Of a stretch of 59,665 bases of DNA, positions 1-8,852 are shown piece by piece. The stretch comes from Bacteroidales bacterium (GTDB taxonomy: Bacteria; Bacteroidota; Bacteroidia; Bacteroidales; JAIOZK01): positions 1 through 59,665 of the forward strand of contig JAIPBS010000025.1 in the NCBI GenBank assembly GCA_021738625.1. Reading direction: 5' to 3'. The notes under the pieces are model-generated. The model made no database searches. It was not told the origin of the DNA and worked only from the letters and a program-made list of their open reading frames with translations. Position numbers and translations under genes: made by a program. Numbering within the stretch: the first letter of the stretch is position 1; each line of letters opens with the position of its first letter.

Positions 1-2
1 TT

Positions 3-89
3 GAACCCTTCCAGTGGCTAAAGAACACACTGGACACAATACCTGATCACCCGGCCAATCAACTTGACAAACTGCTGCCGCGCGAATAA
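3..89 (+). mobile_element. IS66-family transposase, C-terminal end only (cut by window edge)
   Basis: A frame open from the window edge to a TAA stop encodes 28 residues containing EPFQWLKNTLDTIPDHPAN and ending LLPRE. This resembles the conserved C-terminal tail of IS66-family DDE transposases (pattern P-[FY]-x-W-L ... IP-x-HPAN-x-[IL]-x-x-LLP). Only the tail is visible, so the element lies mostly left of the window. The right end of the insertion sequence should fall between the stop and about position 150. A plausible terminus is near 137, because IS66 ends usually read GTA inward and the reverse strand starts GTATCCC there. That boundary is inferred, not seen. Confidence 0.7.
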
Positions 90-105
90 TAAAGAAATCT
101 TTGGC

Positions 106-1456
106 TTAAATCAAGATGTAGATGGCCGAAGGGATACATACATTGGTATTTACTCGCATTGAAGTTACACCTCCATCATTTGTGACAATTAATTCTTCAT
201 AGCCATATTCATCAATTCCTAAAAAAGCTATATCTCTCACATCATGGTGTAATGTGTTTACTTGCAAGTTTGCGTATACTCCATCATCCTTGAAATAATG
301 AAGAGAGACACCAAAATGATATACTATATTAGAATAGGGTGAATATTCTATATCTGTAAATCCGGCTGGTAAGCCCTCTTTTATTAATGTCCAGTCGTTA
401 CCACCATTGATAGATTTATAAATCTTTCTATCGCTTCCATCACAAACAATAAATATTTTGTCATTGTTTGGTGTTGACAACTTACCTGTTTCAAAATCAA
501 TAAATTGGTCTGATATCTCTGTCCAGGTATTATTATAAAATATAAAAACCTGACCATCGATCTGATTATAATTAGCACTTGTTGTAACAAGAATTTGATT
601 ACATGAGTTTACTTCAATATCCGCAAACTGTGTATAATTTTTCAATGTAGGTGGGTATCCAATTTCCTCCCAATCAATTCCTGTATTTGCTGATTTGTAA
701 ATTTTTCTTAAACCTATTGCATATAATGTCAACCCATCATTAGGATCAGTATCATTTGGATCAACAATCACTCTTACTATTTTAGGTGCTGATTGAAAAG
801 GAAACCCTTCCATAATACTCCAGGTTTCGCCATTATCAAATGATTCAATAATTCCCATGCCATAACTTGTTCCACTTCGTCCTCCACCGGTAGAAGCAAT
901 TATATGGTTGCTATCAAATGGGTTTCTTATTATTTCAGTTGCGCTGATGCCTGGTAATCGTAGATTGTCTGTCACATTTACCCAGGAATTTCCAGTTGAT
1001 TGACTTTTCCATAATCCTCCATGTTCAGTTGATATTAAATAACTATCTTCTACATTTGGGTCGTCTAACACTACTGATACCAGGACCAGGTTCTGTGTTG
1101 GAAGTGTAACAGGTCCAAGAATTTCCCATTGTGCTGGATCGTTCTCACTACAATAAGGATCTGCAAGATTATTAATGGCAGCAATTTGATATGGGTCATA
1201 ACTTAGACTATCATTTACAACACCAAGCCTGCTACCCCAATAATAACAAAAACGATAATAGTCTTTGATATTTTTAAAACTACTATCAGGTATTGAGTCA
1301 GGATATTGACTGAATAAATAGTTTTCAAATGTGTCGGTTATTGCCGGGAAGTTATATGGCTGCATATAAAGTTTCCGCCAATAGTGATCGTTTACTTGAA
1401 CGTACGCGCTTTGAAAAATTAAATAACTTGTTAAAAGGCAAAGAAGTTTTTTTCAT
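106..1456 (-). pseudogene. Secreted BNR/sialidase-like repeat protein, frameshifted at start and truncated at 3' end
   Basis: The uninterrupted frame from 1365 to 106 encodes 419 residues with repeated Asp-box-like segments (GLWKSQSTGNSW, SFDNGETW, KSANTGIDW, KSINGGNDW), the hallmark of BNR/Ycf48-type beta-propellers. It has no signal peptide at the first in-frame ATG. The same frame runs open further upstream and encodes KLLCLLTSYLIFQSAYVQVN, a good signal-peptide core. A proper start codon (reverse strand, 1456-1454) is followed by seven A residues (1453-1447). With six A residues the product would begin MKKLLCLLTSYL and be in frame. At the 3' end the frame leaves the repeat pattern and stops 17 bp from an IS66 transposase tail, with no type IX sorting domain, so the insertion probably removed it. 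The function is otherwise unknown. Confidence 0.65.
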
Positions 1457-1696
1457 GGTTATAAATTTTGTGGTTTATATCGGCTGGTTTAAGCCATTTT
1501 ACTTTTTTGATAAATTAGTTTGGAACACAAACCCAGACCGATATTAATCCTGGTTAAAAGATTTGTTTTTTTAAAGTTTTATTATATATTATGATAGCCA
1601 AGCATTCACTATATCAGAGGTAAATATCTCTATTGCCTCTTTCTATTCAGGTTGTGGTATTTCCATTATGTCTTAAGTGATTGGTTCTAAGGCATA

Positions 1697-2965
1697 TTAA
1701 AGTTTCACTACTTTTTTACTTTTCACAATCCTTCCGTTTGATATCAACCTCACCACATACATCCCGCTTTGCCAGCCGGAGGCATCGATCTCAATGATGG
1801 CGCGGCCTTTGGGTACGGATAATGACCTGATTTTTTCCCCCAGCAGGTTGTATATTTCTATGCCCGTAACCGGATGGTCATGCTGAGGATCATCATTGCC
1901 CCGGCAATGGATCTTAAATGTTTCCCTGGCCGGGTTGGGGTAGATACAAGATGAAAGTGAGTCCCTGATATGCTGATCAACATTTGTTATGATGGGCGCC
2001 GTACTCCGGAATATTTGTGACCAGCCATCATTGCTTGCATAAAGATAACCATCATTATCTACGGCAAATTCATTAAGATATCGATCATCGCCTATTCCAG
2101 AATTTATCCATTCAAAACTGTTTCCGTCATCATAGGATACCATCGCCCCGCCGATAAAATTAGGGAATGGGCCACATGCGAGATAAATATAATTCATTTT
2201 ACTTACTACAATATCTTCAGGAGAAATGATATCGTACAATTGATTCCAGTAAGTACCTTCATACCTATAAATGCCGTTGGCATAAACACCGGCTAATAGC
2301 TTGCCATATTGAGTTAAGCCCAGAGAATAAACGTATTCATTTAAACCAAATGGTTCCCAGCTTTTGCCAAGGTCGGTAGAAATATATACACCGGTATCTC
2401 CATAAACAGGACGCATAGAAGCGTATATGGTATCCGGGTTTGAGAACTGAAAATCTGTAAACCATTCGGCATTATGTGGAGTTCCAATAAACGTATGCAC
2501 GGTATCCCAACTTTCACCATAATCCGCCGAACGTAGAATGGCAGTTTGCTTTGAAGAACCTGCCAATACAATGCTGTCATACCCGGTAGCAATTGTGTGT
2601 ATTCCCTTCCATCCATCATATACCAATTGCCAATCAGCCCCATTATCTTCGCTTTTGTATATTAATCCTTGATTTGAGCCAGCATACATACATCCCTCGT
2701 CACTTATTTCCACGCACAAGCATGATTGCCCATCAGGCAAATCAAGGGTATATTCCCAACTATTGCCAAAATCATCAGATTTGAATAATTCTCCTGTTCC
2801 TTGATAAGAATCACCAATAGCAATAATTAACTCTTCTGATGCATTAACTTCAATGTCAAATATTTTAAAGGTGTCAGGTTGGCAAATTAGCTGCCAGAAA
2901 GGTTCTTGGGCTATGATTGCTTGGTTACCCATGAATGTTATTATAATAATAATTAAAAGTTTCAT
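1697..2965 (-). CDS. Secreted BNR-repeat protein with type IX secretion sorting domain
   Basis: 422 residues. The N-terminus is a signal peptide (a run of Ile/Leu after MKLL, likely cut near QAIIAQ-E). Residues about 30-330 carry repeated Asp-box-like motifs (KSDDFGNSW, KSEDNGADW, RSADYGESW, STDLGKSW, SYDDGNSFEW) typical of beta-propeller sialidase/Ycf48-like folds. The last ~75 residues are a type IX sorting domain (Por_Secre_tail): YPNPARETF, then GIEIYNLLGEKI, then SGMYVVRLISNG and a basic KKVVKL end. The protein should be exported by Sec, moved across the outer membrane by the type IX machinery encoded elsewhere in this window, and attached or released at the surface. No catalytic residues of a true sialidase are evident, so the propeller's ligand is unknown. 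It is close kin in architecture to the broken gene downstream. Confidence 0.85.
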   Translation of the reverse strand: MKLLIIIIITFMGNQAIIAQEPFWQLICQPDTFKIFDIEVNASEELIIAIGDSYQGTGELFKSDDFGNSWEYTLDLPDGQSCLCVEISDEGCMYAGSNQGLIYKSEDNGADWQLVYDGWKGIHTIATGYDSIVLAGSSKQTAILRSADYGESWDTVHTFIGTPHNAEWFTDFQFSNPDTIYASMRPVYGDTGVYISTDLGKSWEPFGLNEYVYSLGLTQYGKLLAGVYANGIYRYEGTYWNQLYDIISPEDIVVSKMNYIYLACGPFPNFIGGAMVSYDDGNSFEWINSGIGDDRYLNEFAVDNDGYLYASNDGWSQIFRSTAPIITNVDQHIRDSLSSCIYPNPARETFKIHCRGNDDPQHDHPVTGIEIYNLLGEKIRSLSVPKGRAIIEIDASGWQSGMYVVRLISNGRIVKSKKVVKL

Positions 2966-3001
2966 AAAAGATAATTGTTTGCAATATAACTTTGATAAAA
3001 A

Positions 3002-3036
3002 TAAGATAAAGAAGGGGAATCCCCTTCTTTATCTTA
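3002..3036 (-). terminator. Rho-independent terminator of the protease/beta-helix gene
   Basis: Perfect 16-bp inverted repeat (arms 3002-3017 and 3021-3036, loop of 3) with a GGGG/CCCC core. On the reverse strand it is followed by TTATTTTTATC. It begins 9 bp after the stop of the 3045-6296 gene, so that gene is probably transcribed separately from the BNR gene beyond it. Confidence 0.8.
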
Positions 3037-3044
3037 ATTATTTT

Positions 3045-6000
3045 CTAGTTTTTTATCATCTTGAAAGATTCAACTATCTCATTATTCGCGTAAATCAAAC
3101 AATTATAAACTCCCCTTACAATGTCCGTTAATTCTACTTGAAACCTGCATAATCCTTCATCCTGTTTGTTCAAATCAACTACCTTTACAATTCTACCATG
3201 AATATCTACAAATTTAACCAACAATTCCGTTTCCTGTTTTACTTCAAGTTCGATAATCATACTTTCTTTGGCAGGATTGGGAAAAGATGATACAAGCGAC
3301 ACCGAGCGTTCAATACCTGAAATGTTTTCTATAATACCAGTACTTTCAAGCTTATTAGGAATCAGGTATAACAGTTTTTCCCTGTAAATTTCATAGTTTT
3401 TTCTTGAATCAGGAATATACTGTGGATATTTGCTGAGGATAGAAGATTTCAATGTGGTGTCGCCCATTCTTAAATATACATAGCCAAGATCGATAATTGC
3501 GAAAATTGAATCCTCACTGCACTGTGGGGCAGCTATAATACTTTCATACCAATCAATAGCTTGTGGGTAATTTGCAAGTTCAACATCGCACTTGTTCGAT
3601 ATCCAATCTGCAAGTTTAGCCAATTCAGTTGTGTCCTGTAATACTCCTGTAGTGTCCAGATATTGTTTTAACCCCAGGTAATCCTGATCATAAATATCTT
3701 TTAGGGCAAACAACTCCTTAATCGATGATTTTGCGTATTTGCTTTCCGGATAGTCCTGTACTATTGTTTTGTAATCATCTTCAGCCTCGCTAAATTCATT
3801 GTTTTCAACATGATTTACTGCTTGAGTGTACAAGTTCTCCGCTGTAAGATCTTTTAGGCAGCCAAATGTCCAGACAGGAGTATATATATAAGCATCGACC
3901 GGATATAAGTTTGTGTTTGGATCAAAATTGTTGCTCCAGTAGTTGTCGGTTACATCGAGCCATGGATATTGCCAGTAATATTCGGGGGTATGATAAACAT
4001 AGAAAGTTTGACCATTATCATCAAAGATCGCATTATAGTGAATAGCTGACGGGAAACTATTTGCCGTAGAATAAACTTGTTTCTCAGTATTGTTGATAAT
4101 TCTTTGCGCCTGGTCAATATTGGATGCATTGCAATCGCCAATTATGTTTACCTCACTTGTATTTAGGCAACTTACCCCAATAGTATTATCGTAAATGTAA
4201 TTATTATCGAGAATTTCAGCATGACTGTTATAAATACGTATTCCAATATTTGTTTCTGAAGCACCGCCAACAACATTTGAATTGATCTCATTATTGATCA
4301 ACTGATGGTTGGCTGCCCCAAGTGAGCCTATTGAATTAAATATGGAAACACCTATTGTTTCTCTGTGAGAAATCATATTATTTGTTATCGTATATTCATC
4401 ATATCCGTCAATATAAACTGGTCTTGTATAAACCTCACGGTTATCAAATTGGCAACCTGATACAGTTACTGTTCTTAACTGGTGGCCATCTATACATCGG
4501 ATACCACCTTCATCAAAGTTTGAGTTGATAACTGAAAAATCACCACCAATATGTTCCACTGTTCCCATAGTGAATTCGCAATTGTTTATACTGAGAGAGC
4601 TTGTGCTGCCAAAAATATCAGTATTGTTGAATGTATTATTTGAGAAAGAATAAGTATTACCATCATTGTATAGGTTGATGATCATTTCGCAGCCATTCTC
4701 AGCAATAAAGCTAACATTGTTTCCAACTTGCAAACTTCCATATATGTCTAACCTGCTACTGCCTCTTTTACAGTGTATAATAGCATTGTCTTCTATTACG
4801 AGAGATGATCCCTCTTGTATGATTAAATTGCTGTTATAAAAATGAACCTCTACCCCATTTTCTACAGTTAATGTCGAATTATTTGCAACAGTTGGTTCGA
4901 AACGGCTAACCATATTGCTGAATAGATCAAGATCTTGTGTAATGTTCTCCTCGTGGGGGATTAAATCATAATCAATTCCGATGTACATAATATCACCCTG
5001 GTTGCCTGTTAAATCAAATGGCAAAGGTTCGTAGGGTAGTTCAAACACTTCATTCCATCTATAATCAACGAGTGAATAGTAATCGAAATGAGCACTGGCA
5101 TACCAAAGATGCACCATCATAAATATTTTGCCAAAATCTTCCTCAACATAAAACTGTCCAAAATCATATGTGTATTCCACTGGGTCGTCATCAATTCCAT
5201 GAATAGGAAAAGCACCACCCCCCTGGTTAAAATAACCAATTGTTGCTTTAAAATTATTTGGCTGCGTAACATTTGCATTTTGGCCATATGCAGTTCCAAC
5301 ACTTAACCTATCTCTTGGGTTGATAAAGGTCTTCATCTTCAGTATTATATCAGGCTCATTATTTTCAAATGGGAATAAACAATAAGTACTAGGACCGACC
5401 TGCGCTAATAATCTATAAGGTACCCAAATGAAACCTTGGTTACCCCACGATAGCCCATAACTATTAGCAATTTTTACGGCGCCAATTTCCCATTCGGCCA
5501 TATCTGGTCCATTTGTGAATTGTCCATCCCCATTAAAATCATATTTAATCCCATCGCAATAACCAACGATATTAATAAAATGGCTACAATTTCCTGTTGA
5601 TATCATGATTTTATCTCCAGGATGTGAACTTTCTGGAGGTAAAACATCTTCTGCACCGCAAAAATGAGTAAATCCCATAGGCGCAACACCACCGATGCTA
5701 GATCCATCACCATGATCATTCAACCAATGTTTTAATTTATAAAGACCATCAGGAGTATTTATATGAATACGCTTAACATCATCCAGTCGGTTATGCAGAG
5801 CATGTATATACTTATCATATCCACTCATCCACCTTAAATAGTCCATTGCGTTAAGGTTACCCCAGTTCTGCACATTTGGACAACCAACTTCCCTAAGTAT
5901 TTCAAAAGTTGCTGATTCAGTTGTTCCCGTACAGGGACTTCCATTGTTTAAAAAATTATAAACGAAATTTGGAGGATACTGCCTGTTCCAGCTATCCGAA

Positions 6001-6296
6001 GGGATCCCTCTGAGGCGATTGATTTCATAGGTAAAAGCTGAAAAAACAATAGCAGACTGCACACAAGAACTTGTGCCAGTCTGATCATAAAAAGCATTGG
6101 GAAAGTAAATTTCCTGTGAGTTATCTACCTCTAGTGGTAATGGTAAAGCTTCAGATTGAAGAGTCAGGGTTAATAAAGGTATGGAGTCGATGTATGAACT
6201 GTCTGATGGCAAATAGCCCGGATCACATTGTGCTTTAGTTGTATTGTTTATTAAGATTAAGCATAAAAATACAACGATTGAAAGTGAATTTTTCAT
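3045..6296 (-). CDS. Secreted papain-like (C1) cysteine protease fused to beta-helix, TPR-like region and type IX sorting domain
   Basis: 1083 residues. A signal peptide ends near A22-Q23. Residues about 60-300 fit a papain-type C1 peptidase: oxyanion Gln72 and nucleophile Cys78 in DQTGTSSC, His239 in NCSHFINIVGY, Asn278 in IANSYGLSWGNQGF with the following Trp284. Residues about 440-770 contain short repeats rich in Asn and Ile (NNTF, NNEINSN, DNNYIYDN), typical of a right-handed parallel beta-helix. Residues about 830-1000 look like TPR-type helical hairpins (AVNHVENNEFSEAEDDYKTI). The last ~80 residues are a type IX sorting domain (FPNPAKESMIIEL to VESFKMIKN). The protein should act outside the cell as a surface or released protease. 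Substrate and activity are not known. A (CT)17 tract lies 213 bp upstream and a strong terminator follows. Confidence 0.85.
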   Translation of the reverse strand: MKNSLSIVVFLCLILINNTTKAQCDPGYLPSDSSYIDSIPLLTLTLQSEALPLPLEVDNSQEIYFPNAFYDQTGTSSCVQSAIVFSAFTYEINRLRGIPSDSWNRQYPPNFVYNFLNNGSPCTGTTESATFEILREVGCPNVQNWGNLNAMDYLRWMSGYDKYIHALHNRLDDVKRIHINTPDGLYKLKHWLNDHGDGSSIGGVAPMGFTHFCGAEDVLPPESSHPGDKIMISTGNCSHFINIVGYCDGIKYDFNGDGQFTNGPDMAEWEIGAVKIANSYGLSWGNQGFIWVPYRLLAQVGPSTYCLFPFENNEPDIILKMKTFINPRDRLSVGTAYGQNANVTQPNNFKATIGYFNQGGGAFPIHGIDDDPVEYTYDFGQFYVEEDFGKIFMMVHLWYASAHFDYYSLVDYRWNEVFELPYEPLPFDLTGNQGDIMYIGIDYDLIPHEENITQDLDLFSNMVSRFEPTVANNSTLTVENGVEVHFYNSNLIIQEGSSLVIEDNAIIHCKRGSSRLDIYGSLQVGNNVSFIAENGCEMIINLYNDGNTYSFSNNTFNNTDIFGSTSSLSINNCEFTMGTVEHIGGDFSVINSNFDEGGIRCIDGHQLRTVTVSGCQFDNREVYTRPVYIDGYDEYTITNNMISHRETIGVSIFNSIGSLGAANHQLINNEINSNVVGGASETNIGIRIYNSHAEILDNNYIYDNTIGVSCLNTSEVNIIGDCNASNIDQAQRIINNTEKQVYSTANSFPSAIHYNAIFDDNGQTFYVYHTPEYYWQYPWLDVTDNYWSNNFDPNTNLYPVDAYIYTPVWTFGCLKDLTAENLYTQAVNHVENNEFSEAEDDYKTIVQDYPESKYAKSSIKELFALKDIYDQDYLGLKQYLDTTGVLQDTTELAKLADWISNKCDVELANYPQAIDWYESIIAAPQCSEDSIFAIIDLGYVYLRMGDTTLKSSILSKYPQYIPDSRKNYEIYREKLLYLIPNKLESTGIIENISGIERSVSLVSSFPNPAKESMIIELEVKQETELLVKFVDIHGRIVKVVDLNKQDEGLCRFQVELTDIVRGVYNCLIYANNEIVESFKMIKN

Positions 6297-6504
6297 AATT
6301 TTAATGTTTAAGTGTTTAATTTATAATTCATCCGAAATAAAAGTCGCCGAAACTTCAGGATAATCGGATATGGTTAATTCAAATAAGGTATATCAGGCTG
6401 TACCTCCTTTCTGAATTTAGAAGTATATTCAATAGGATTTTTACAATGAAGTGTAAAAAAGTGCGAAGCGTTACTGTTTTTTTGAAAAGATTTTTTGTAG
6501 GCGT

Positions 6505-6546
<42 letters not shown>

Positions 6547-6690
6547 ATATGGGGATTTCACAGCAATCATAAAAACAGGTATTGTGGGATTGGTTAATTT
6601 ACAGGTTAATTCCGTTTTATGATAAAAGGTAACCCTTTAAAGTGATTTAATTTTAAGAATTTTTCAACTGTTAAGATACGATTGAATTTA

Positions 6691-6969
6691 TTACGCCCCT
6701 TTGGGGCTTCAGAGATTGCTGCCGGCGGGAAACACAGGGCTGCACCCTGTGCTAATTATTACGCCCCGTTCGGGCTTGGGTTTCAGGTAGCACAAGGTAA
6801 TAAAAAGGATGATCGGTTTCCATTTGGTCCTGGCATGCTGATGGTTTGTTTGCCTCAACATTAAGAATTAAAAATCTCTTCAAGGCCCAAAGGGCCGGGA
6901 TAAGCAGCACAGGGTGTCAGCCCTGTGTGGCCATATGATCAGAACCCAAAGCTCCGAAGGAGCGGGATA
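6691..6969. repeat. Pair of mirrored hairpin clusters in a gene-free stretch (6297-7002)
   Basis: The 706-bp gap between two secreted-protein genes contains two clusters, each with three short hairpins. Left: GCCCC-ttt-GGGGC near 6695, CACAGGGctgcaCCCTGTG at 6733-6751, and a GCCCCG/CGGGC hairpin near 6763. Right, in opposite order of flank: GGCCC-aaa-GGGCC near 6884, CACAGGGtgtcagCCCTGTG at 6908-6927, and GCTCC-gaa-GGAGC near 6951. The arrangement is an inverted pair around ~130 bp of unremarkable DNA. The pattern resembles dispersed intergenic repeats seen in Bacteroidota genomes. No coding potential was found. Confidence 0.7.
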
Positions 6970-7002
6970 TGAATGGGGTAATATTAAAAGACTTTGTTTT
7001 TA

Positions 7003-8457
7003 TCACTGGATCTTCACCCACTTTCCCTCCTCATAAAGCCCGTTCTCATTATAAATCCTGAAAACATATGTTCCTGATTTAAGGAAGTTGGTGTTGATCT
7101 GGGTAACTTTCTTTGTTAAGGTCTGATTCATGATCAATCCGCCCCGGTTATAGTATAGTTGAAAATTTGCTTTGGCGTGCTGAGCTGCCAGGCGGATATT
7201 CATTTGATCAGTCCCCGGGTTGGGATATACAATGGCCTCCCTGATTTCGATGGAGGGGTTTTCGGGGAGGTGGACGAACTGGCCGAGGTGGTTAACTTTA
7301 ATGAGTTCAAGGTCAGTGTGATCGGCTCCCGACATATAATCATATTTTGCCGAGGCCAGAAAACAACTGCCATCCCTGGCTACTTTAAGTTTCTCAGTGG
7401 TATAGTGGGCCTTCCCCCCGATAAACTTTTCCCATCGCTTGTTTAGCATACTATCTGTTTGGATGAGGAAATACCAGGATGGGGCAGGGGTAAAATGGTT
7501 AAGGAAAAAATTGGTGGTCCCACCGATAAAAACAGAATCCATGTTATTAAAATCCAAAGCACCCCAGGCAGCTGGGAAGTCCACCGTGTCACTGGTTCCC
7601 CACTTATTGAAGATATAATCCTCTATATCATTTATGGACTGTTGTCGTAGGATTCCAATGTCGAATCCCGAATCGGTACTTAATTGACCGGCTAAATAGA
7701 AGGAAGTATCCGTATTCCATTTAATGCCATATGGAGCTGCTACTGTGAGGGGTAAGGGGCTCGAAGATATAATATCGAAATTGCTGTCTAACTCAAGATA
7801 ATCCAACGCAAAATTGACAAAAACCCAATAATTCCCATTAGAGAGTTCTCTAATATCCGTTCCGACACCCGGGTATTCCTCCAAAATTTTACATTTAAGA
7901 CTGTCAAGTTGGGGACTTAGTTTAAAAGCAATTACCCTAATAAGGTTAACAGGCAGAATAATACATCCTGTTATAATTATTTTTTCATTTCCTTTTCTTG
8001 TGTGTACGCAAAGGTATTCATAATCCGATGGGAAACAATAAGTTTTGTGTTCAAGCAATTCCAACTGTTGATTGACCGTAATCAATTCAAAACAGCAATC
8101 AGTACGGTCAATATTTCTTGACATTCCGCTGATCAAAATAGTATCCTCTGCCAGAGATAATACATCTCTTATGTAAAAAGACTTATCTGGAATATCAATT
8201 TCTAAGCTGTCAATTAATGTTCCATCAGCATTTAATTTCAGGATCAATCCATTGCAATCCGAAAAGCCGGTTTCCTGCTCACAGCTAACTGCTGTTAAAA
8301 AGATATCACCATTTTCAGTTTCCAGAATATCAGTTGGCCTTTCGTTATCAGGATTTGAATAGTTAAACACAAAGGTGTTTGTTTGAGCATCTACATAAGA
8401 AGCGTAATAAGTAATAATGACTAAAACTGACAATATTTTTGAAATGATTGTTTTCAT
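7003..8457 (-). CDS. Secreted protein with type IX sorting domain, repeat-rich beta structure
   Basis: 484 residues. The signal peptide ends near YVDA-Q25. The body (about 30-395) has recurring segments such as GLILKLNADGTLIDSLEI and FDIGILRQQ, reminiscent of the delta-60/SBBP-like beta-propeller repeats common in secreted Bacteroidota proteins. No enzyme motif is visible. The final ~80 residues form a type IX sorting domain: AIVYPNPGTDQMNIRL, FQLYYNRGGLIM, and SGTYVFRIYNENG before a basic KWVKIQ end. It probably goes to the cell surface through the type IX system. Function unknown. It is divergent from mutA and separated from it by ~395 bp that holds only repeats and the mutA promoter. Confidence 0.8.
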   Translation of the reverse strand: MKTIISKILSVLVIITYYASYVDAQTNTFVFNYSNPDNERPTDILETENGDIFLTAVSCEQETGFSDCNGLILKLNADGTLIDSLEIDIPDKSFYIRDVLSLAEDTILISGMSRNIDRTDCCFELITVNQQLELLEHKTYCFPSDYEYLCVHTRKGNEKIIITGCIILPVNLIRVIAFKLSPQLDSLKCKILEEYPGVGTDIRELSNGNYWVFVNFALDYLELDSNFDIISSSPLPLTVAAPYGIKWNTDTSFYLAGQLSTDSGFDIGILRQQSINDIEDYIFNKWGTSDTVDFPAAWGALDFNNMDSVFIGGTTNFFLNHFTPAPSWYFLIQTDSMLNKRWEKFIGGKAHYTTEKLKVARDGSCFLASAKYDYMSGADHTDLELIKVNHLGQFVHLPENPSIEIREAIVYPNPGTDQMNIRLAAQHAKANFQLYYNRGGLIMNQTLTKKVTQINTNFLKSGTYVFRIYNENGLYEEGKWVKIQ

Positions 8458-8671
8458 TGATTGATCCGGTTGTTGTTTAATTCGGGATTATGAAAATCAA
8501 TGCTATAAAGATAGGAAACTTTCTGTCATAATAAACCAACCGCTCCGCGCTTGATTGGTTTTTTGCCTTTGCACTGCTACAATAAGTAAAGACCTCCGGT
8601 CTTTTGCTGCTGTGGTCTTTAGGGGTAGTTCCTTATGTTTTATTTCAGTAAGCTAAGTTGTTCTGTACGTT

Positions 8672-8746
8672 TGGTTTACTTTTTGTGTGCTTTGCCCAAC
8701 CTTTGCGTGCCTTGCGGTTAAGTAACTTTTAAGACAGTCCCATTGA
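8672..8746. repeat. Partial copy of the MITE-like element found intact at 13010-13145
   Basis: The segment reads TTTGTGTGCTTTGC, then CTTGCGGTTAAGTAACTTTT and AAGACAGTCCCAT, closely matching the right end of the 13010-13145 element. No matching left end is seen, so this looks like a decayed copy. The rest of the 8458-8852 gap holds a small hairpin (AAGACC/GGTCTT near 8589) and the mutA promoter, and nothing coding. Confidence 0.55.
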
Positions 8747-8806
8747 TGGGGACAAAAGTCTTGTGAATAAATTAACAACACCGTCCCAAATCCTTCATAA
8801 ATGTTG

Positions 8807-8814
8807 TAACTTTG
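8807..8814 (+). promoter_or_regulatory. -7 promoter element (TAACTTTG) for mutAB
   Basis: TAACTTTG matches the Bacteroidota sigma-A -7 consensus TAnnTTTG exactly and lies 38 bp before the mutA ATG at 8853. No clear -33 TTG was found. Its position argues against the upstream in-frame TTG at 8763 as start. Confidence 0.55.
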
Positions 8815-8852
8815 CAGCCCCAAATAAATTGAATAACAGAAAATCACAGCAT

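Noticed and set aside
8763..8852. N-terminal extension of mutA from an earlier start
   Set aside because: The extra 30 residues are unlike mutases and cross a perfect TAACTTTG promoter element.
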